The notes under the pieces were generated by a model that was not told the DNA's origin, did not search any database, and saw only the letters and a list, made by a program, of their open reading frames with translations. Positions 8,421-12,291 of a DNA stretch of 12,291 nucleotides are shown one piece after another; within the stretch, counting starts at the first letter, position 1, and every line of letters starts with the position of its first letter. The DNA comes from Bacteroidales bacterium (lineage in GTDB: Bacteria > Bacteroidota > Bacteroidia > Bacteroidales > UBA12481). The stretch lies in assembly GCA_028707745.1 (NCBI GenBank), contig JAQWAJ010000019.1:1-12291 (forward strand), given 5' to 3'. The position numbers were made by a program, and so were the translations under genes.

Positions 8421-11400
8421 ATGAGGATGATCATAAACCGGAAGGTTCTGATCTCGATGATTTTCATCGGGCTGACGGTACTTGGAATTGTCTCGTACAA
8501 TCAGCTGAAGATTGAACTGTTTCCGAATTCAGAATCACCGTACCTGGTGGTACAGGTGACATCACAGACGGAGGTTGATCCCGGCTATATGGAGAAGCAG
8601 GCTGTGATTCCGATAGAGGGTGCCGTTGGCGGACTTCCCGGAATCAAGGAGCTGACTTCATCGGCTGCCCAGCGGAGAGGAACGATTACCGTTGCCTATG
8701 AGCCCAAAACGAACCTGAAATATGCACAGCTGAAATTGCAGGAACGGATCGATGAGGTGAAAGCCACTTTACCGGAAGAATTCACTGTTACGGTGCTCAA
8801 GGTTGACCTGGAGCAGGCTGCAAATCAGGTGATGTCGATGGAAGTCAGGGGATCGGGAGGCGCCAACAGGATCCGCCAGATCACTGACGAGAAAATCACG
8901 CCCCGTCTGGAGAATGTCGACGGGATTGCGGGGGTAACCGTTTATGGAGGTCAGGAGAAAACCCTCGAGATAACCCTTAATAAAGATGCCTGCGAGGCTT
9001 ATGGGATCACTCCGTATCAGGTGAGGAATGCCATAGCGCAAAATGGGCGCGACCGTACTTTCGTGGGCAGGGCTTTTGCGGGGAACCGAATGTATTTTGT
9101 GCATGTCACGGCCGAGTATGTGAACACGCATGACATTGAGAGTATTGTGATTAAGGAAGCCGGGCCTGTTCTTCTGAGAGACGTAGCCACGGTTTACTTC
9201 GGTGTTAAAGAGCAAACCTCCTATTCACGGGTGAACGGACTGGAATCGGTCACGCTGAACCTGGTGGCCGATTCACAGGTTAATATTATCGATGTATCCC
9301 ATTCGGTGAAATCCCTCGTCGAAGAGCTGAACAAGGAGTTCGGACCATTGGAGGTTGAAATCAAGATCCAGGACAACATGGCTGAAACGATGGAGGACAA
9401 CATCGATTCTATCATCAATCTTGCTCTGACGGGAGGCTTGCTGGCCATTTTCATCCTGTGGATATTCCTGAAAAATGTCAGGCTGGTATTGTCGATCGCC
9501 CTATCGATCCCGATATCGGTTTATGTGGCCTTCAATGTTTTTTATGCAGCCGGAATCACCTTAAACAGCCTGACCCTGGTGGGTATGGCTCTGGCGATCG
9601 GTATGCTGGTGGATAACAGCGTGGTGGTGCTGGAGAACGTGTACCGACACGCGGCGAGGGGGGAATCGCCCGATATTGCGGTTACGCAGGGCACGACTGA
9701 GGTTTGGAGATCAGTTGTGGCCTCAACGCTAACCACGATAACCGTATTCCTGCCTTTTATTTTCTCTGAAAATTATCTGATCAGGATACTGGGAACCAAT
9801 ATCGGAATATCCATTATTTCAACTTTGTTGGTATCCCTGATGGTGGCACTGATGTTAGTGCCGATGCTGACCCATCTGATTTTGAAACGCGAGCCGCACA
9901 AGGGCCCTCAGATCTTTGAGAAAGTTTCGCTGCATAAGAGGTTGATTCAGATCTACCTGTTGATTTTTAAAACCTGCATGCGAAATCCGGCTGTGACGAT
10001 CATCAGTGCGATGGTAATCTTTTTCGTCACTTTGTTTGCGGCACTGGGTTTATCGAGCAATACCCTGAAGGAAGCACAGACCAATGAACTGCGGATTGCC
10101 ATTACCATGCCGTCGGGAACCACGCTGGATGCAACAGACCTGGCCATCAGAACGATTGAAGATCGTTTGAAAGATATACCCGAAAAAGAGGAACTTGTGA
10201 CTTCGACACAGGAAGCACAGGCAACTATTACGATCAAGCTGTTTGAGGATTATGAGAAGATCAAGGACCGGAAACTTCCTGAGATCAAGTCGGATATCGA
10301 AAGCAGAATCATGGATATCCCTCAGGTTACCTATGAGTTTCAGCAATTTTCATCGAGTTCCGGTTTTTCCGGCGGAGGATCCGGGGGGGGGAGTGCTGTC
10401 AGCGTCGGAGGACTTGAAAGTCTGATGGGTATTGGAACCCAGCAGGAGACCGTGATTGTGAAAGGCCAGAATTTTGATTTGATGAAGGCTGTTGCCGAGG
10501 ATGTAAAATATTATCTCGATGATTTGACCACTATTCAACAGTCGACGGTAGGGGTTTCAACCAACCGTCCGGAGGTTCGGATGGCTTTTAATACCCGTGA
10601 AATGGGCGAAAGAGATGTCACCCTACAGTCAGTGATGTCGGAGTTGAGTTCTTTCCCGACTGAAGTCAATACGGGAGTTCAGTTTAAAGAGGGCACCGAA
10701 GAGTATGATATCCTGATCAAATATGACAAGGTTGTCGTGGATAAGAACAAAACCCGCACCATGTCGGATCTTCAGACCATGGACGTGCCTTCGACCGATG
10801 GGAGCCGGCACCGGCTGACAGATCTGGCTAAAGTTTATTTTGCCTATGGAATGGGGACCATCAACAGGTTAAATCAGGAAAAACAGATTAAGGTTACCTA
10901 CCGGTTTGATGCAGAAACCAACGACTCCAAAAAGCTGCTTGAAACAGCCCGCGCCGATGTCGACAACCTGATCGCCGGCATGAAGATTCCTGCCGGTGTT
11001 GCCGTGGAAGTTCAGCATGAGGCCAATGAATTTAAGGATTTCTATTTCCTGATCGGAGCGGCATTTATCCTGATCTTCATGATCATGGCAGCTGTTTTTG
11101 AATCCCTGAGTACCCCGTTTGTTCTGTTGCTGTCAATTCCGCTGGCCGGTATCGGTTCGTTTCTGGCCATTTTATTTACAGGTAATTCTCTGGTCAATGC
11201 AAATACTCTGATCGGTTTTATCATTCTGATCGGTATTGTGGTCAATAACGGGATCATCCTGATCGATTATACCCGAATTCTGAGGAAGAACGGGAACCGG
11301 AGAACCAGGGCGCTGATGATTGCCGGGCTGGCGCGACTGCGCCCGATCCTGATTACGGCATGTGCCACGGTGGTGGCCATGATTCCCCTGGCAATGGGCC

Positions 11401-12291
11401 AGTCGGAATATGTTAGTTTGATCGGCGCTCCGTTTGCCATTACGGTTATTGGAGGTATGACGGTCAGCACCCTTCTGACCCTGGTATTTATCCCGACATT
11501 CTACTCAGGACTTGAAAATGCACTGCAGTGGATGAGGGATCAGAAACTGGCAACCAAGCTGGTTATGTATATCCTGATGATCGGGCTGGTTGCCCTGATC
11601 TATTTTGGAATCGAAACATTCCTGTGGCAGGCGGTGACTTTCATGCTGGTCATTATCGGTGTGCCGGCATCTACCTGGTTTGTTATGAACAGTCTTCGCA
11701 AGGCCAGTGAAACGGTTATTCCTGCCGGTGAATCCATCACCATCAGCGTACAGAATCTGGTGAAAATATACGAACGCGACGGACGGTTTGCACGGCAGTG
11801 GAAGGCCGGGCAGGCTATCCGGAAGCGTTTGGGAATGGAAAAGGAATACAAGAGCTGGAAAGATCTTGAAGATCTGCTATGGCAGTTGCCGATCGTAGGT
11901 TTCCTGATCTACTTTATCTTTTTCTTTCTGGAATCGGGTTTTTGGGTTTTTCTGCTCAGCATACCGCTCTACTTCATGCTTCTGGGAATTTTTAAACCGA
12001 TACAGGCATTTTCCCGGACCCGGAAACCAAATGGGGTTATCAATAAACTGAATCAATTCATTCGCGGTTTGATTTTCTGGGGATTCCCGGCTCTGACCAT
12101 TGTGTTCTATCAGATTCAGTGGCACAATATTGCCCTGGATATCCTGATCGGATTACTATGGTATATCTCGCTGATTATTTACACCACATCCGGACGGCTT
12201 GCCCGCGATAAAGTCAACGTGAACAGGATCTCCGGACGGTTTGGAAGAATCCGCCGGGGTTGGTACCGGATGGTACAGTCGATCCCGGTGA
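8421..12291 (+). CDS. RND efflux permease with long C-terminal extension, probable RND-ABC hybrid (3' end beyond window)
   Basis: The frame is open from ATG 8421 to the window edge: 1290 full codons and no stop. Residues 1 to about 1040 are a full RND permease. TM1 is at 8-26, followed by the typical IELFPNSESP. TM2-TM6 run from about 326, TM4 has GMLVDNSVVV (D398, N399), and TM8-TM12 run from about 872. TM10 has N942 where AcrB has K940. A Gly/Ser-rich loop lies at 644-664. The RND core ends near FYSGLENAL, but the frame continues. Two more hydrophobic segments (1047-1064, 1068-1089) are followed by a stretch resembling the start of an ABC ATPase (1104-1140), four more hydrophobic segments (about 1157-1170, 1173-1191, 1216-1232, 1236-1255) and a basic region. 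The natural reading is that the nucleotide-binding core follows outside the window. The AAGGAG at 8407-8412 supports this start. The RND assignment is firm; the ABC fusion is inferred. Confidence 0.92.
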   Translation, partial: MRMIINRKVLISMIFIGLTVLGIVSYNQLKIELFPNSESPYLVVQVTSQTEVDPGYMEKQAVIPIEGAVGGLPGIKELTSSAAQRRGTITVAYEPKTNLKYAQLKLQERIDEVKATLPEEFTVTVLKVDLEQAANQVMSMEVRGSGGANRIRQITDEKITPRLENVDGIAGVTVYGGQEKTLEITLNKDACEAYGITPYQVRNAIAQNGRDRTFVGRAFAGNRMYFVHVTAEYVNTHDIESIVIKEAGPVLLRDVATVYFGVKEQTSYSRVNGLESVTLNLVADSQVNIIDVSHSVKSLVEELNKEFGPLEVEIKIQDNMAETMEDNIDSIINLALTGGLLAIFILWIFLKNVRLVLSIALSIPISVYVAFNVFYAAGITLNSLTLVGMALAIGMLVDNSVVVLENVYRHAARGESPDIAVTQGTTEVWRSVVASTLTTITVFLPFIFSENYLIRILGTNIGISIISTLLVSLMVALMLVPMLTHLILKREPHKGPQIFEKVSLHKRLIQIYLLIFKTCMRNPAVTIISAMVIFFVTLFAALGLSSNTLKEAQTNELRIAITMPSGTTLDATDLAIRTIEDRLKDIPEKEELVTSTQEAQATITIKLFEDYEKIKDRKLPEIKSDIESRIMDIPQVTYEFQQFSSSSGFSGGGSGGGSAVSVGGLESLMGIGTQQETVIVKGQNFDLMKAVAEDVKYYLDDLTTIQQSTVGVSTNRPEVRMAFNTREMGERDVTLQSVMSELSSFPTEVNTGVQFKEGTEEYDILIKYDKVVVDKNKTRTMSDLQTMDVPSTDGSRHRLTDLAKVYFAYGMGTINRLNQEKQIKVTYRFDAETNDSKKLLETARADVDNLIAGMKIPAGVAVEVQHEANEFKDFYFLIGAAFILIFMIMAAVFESLSTPFVLLLSIPLAGIGSFLAILFTGNSLVNANTLIGFIILIGIVVNNGIILIDYTRILRKNGNRRTRALMIAGLARLRPILITACATVVAMIPLAMGQSEYVSLIGAPFAITVIGGMTVSTLLTLVFIPTFYSGLENALQWMRDQKLATKLVMYILMIGLVALIYFGIETFLWQAVTFMLVIIGVPASTWFVMNSLRKASETVIPAGESITISVQNLVKIYERDGRFARQWKAGQAIRKRLGMEKEYKSWKDLEDLLWQLPIVGFLIYFIFFFLESGFWVFLLSIPLYFMLLGIFKPIQAFSRTRKPNGVINKLNQFIRGLIFWGFPALTIVFYQIQWHNIALDILIGLLWYISLIIYTTSGRLARDKVNVNRISGRFGRIRRGWYRMVQSIPV
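10350..10412 (+). repeat. Gly/Ser-rich loop with a nine-G homopolymer
   Basis: Residues 644-664 of the second RND permease are almost all Gly and Ser (FSGGGSGGGS in the middle), in the second periplasmic porter region. The DNA includes an uninterrupted run of nine G at 10383-10391 coding three glycines. The loop is probably a flexible surface insertion. Confidence 0.8.
11559..11687 (+). other. Two extra membrane segments after the RND core
   Basis: Residues 1047-1064 and 1068-1089 of the second RND permease are strongly hydrophobic and lie after the point where RND proteins normally end. A pair of helices returns the chain to the cytoplasmic side, which is where the following ABC-like segment would need to be. 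The topology is inferred from hydrophobicity only. Confidence 0.65.
11730..11840 (+). other. ABC-ATPase-like N-terminal strand and A-loop within the RND protein
   Basis: Residues 1104-1140 contain ITISVQNLVKIYERDGRFAR. The pattern of alternating hydrophobics, then NL-K-Y and a turn, is that of the first beta-strand and A-loop of ABC nucleotide-binding domains, where the aromatic residue (Y1117 here) stacks on adenine. No Walker A, signature motif or Walker B is present before the window ends. The similarity is short, so the call is tentative, but its place after a complete RND core makes it notable. Confidence 0.5.
11847..12290 (+). other. Four-segment membrane module after the ABC-like strand
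   Basis: Residues 1143-1290 hold an amphipathic lead-in (YKSWKDLEDLLWQLP), four hydrophobic segments rich in Phe/Trp/Tyr (about 1157-1170, 1173-1191, 1216-1232, 1236-1255), and a basic tail with RRGWYRM ending in QSIPV. An even number of helices would keep the tail in the cytoplasm. I do not recognise it as a named domain. It looks like a membrane insertion between the A-loop strand and the rest of an ATPase domain lying downstream. Confidence 0.55.

Noticed and set aside
8769..9215. A 148-codon minus-strand open frame opposite the second RND gene
   Set aside because: It is antisense to the conserved first porter region; no domain or ribosome binding site supports it.

Overview
The window is almost wall-to-wall coding sequence on the + strand. 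It holds one contiguous gene cluster for a multi-component envelope transport system. The organism is diderm, because the cluster has an outer-membrane TolC-type channel, a lipid-anchored periplasmic adaptor and two RND permeases. The style suggests Bacteroidota, perhaps a Bacteroidales/Marinilabiliales relative: moderate GC (by eye), mostly no Shine-Dalgarno sequence before starts, an M1-like protein with Gly-rich loops and a golvesin-type C-terminal domain, and a divergent tandem RND pair. The taxonomic call is inference from sequence style, not from a marker gene.

Layout. Positions 1-2697 carry an 891-codon reading frame. It has a hydrophobic N-terminus, an M1-peptidase-like beta-domain region that lacks the HEXXH zinc motif, three glycine-rich loops, and a golvesin-like C-terminal domain. 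It may be the C-terminal part of a larger protein whose beginning lies upstream. Positions 2731-4200 encode a TolC-family outer-membrane efflux protein. Positions 4207-5277 encode a lipoprotein membrane-fusion adaptor. Positions 5298-8408 encode a complete 1036-residue RND permease. Position 8421 to the window edge encodes a second RND permease that stays open at the edge (1290 codons visible).

The most notable feature is the C-terminus of the second RND gene. A normal RND core should end near residue 1040. Here the frame continues through two extra membrane segments, then a cytoplasmic stretch (about 1104-1140) that reads like the first strand and A-loop of an ABC ATPase. About four more hydrophobic segments and a basic linker follow before the window ends. 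I infer an RND-ABC hybrid permease whose Walker A, signature and Walker B motifs would lie just past the edge. The upstream M1-like protein belongs to a type often attached to ABC-2 permeases in Bacteroidota. Together these suggest a locus combining proton-driven RND transport and ABC transport with one TolC channel and one adaptor.

Gene spacing is 33, 6, 20 and 12 nt, with no visible internal terminator or promoter, so the cluster probably forms one transcript. No stretch over 300 bases lacks a gene. I saw no tRNA, rRNA, CRISPR array, insertion sequence or integration site.
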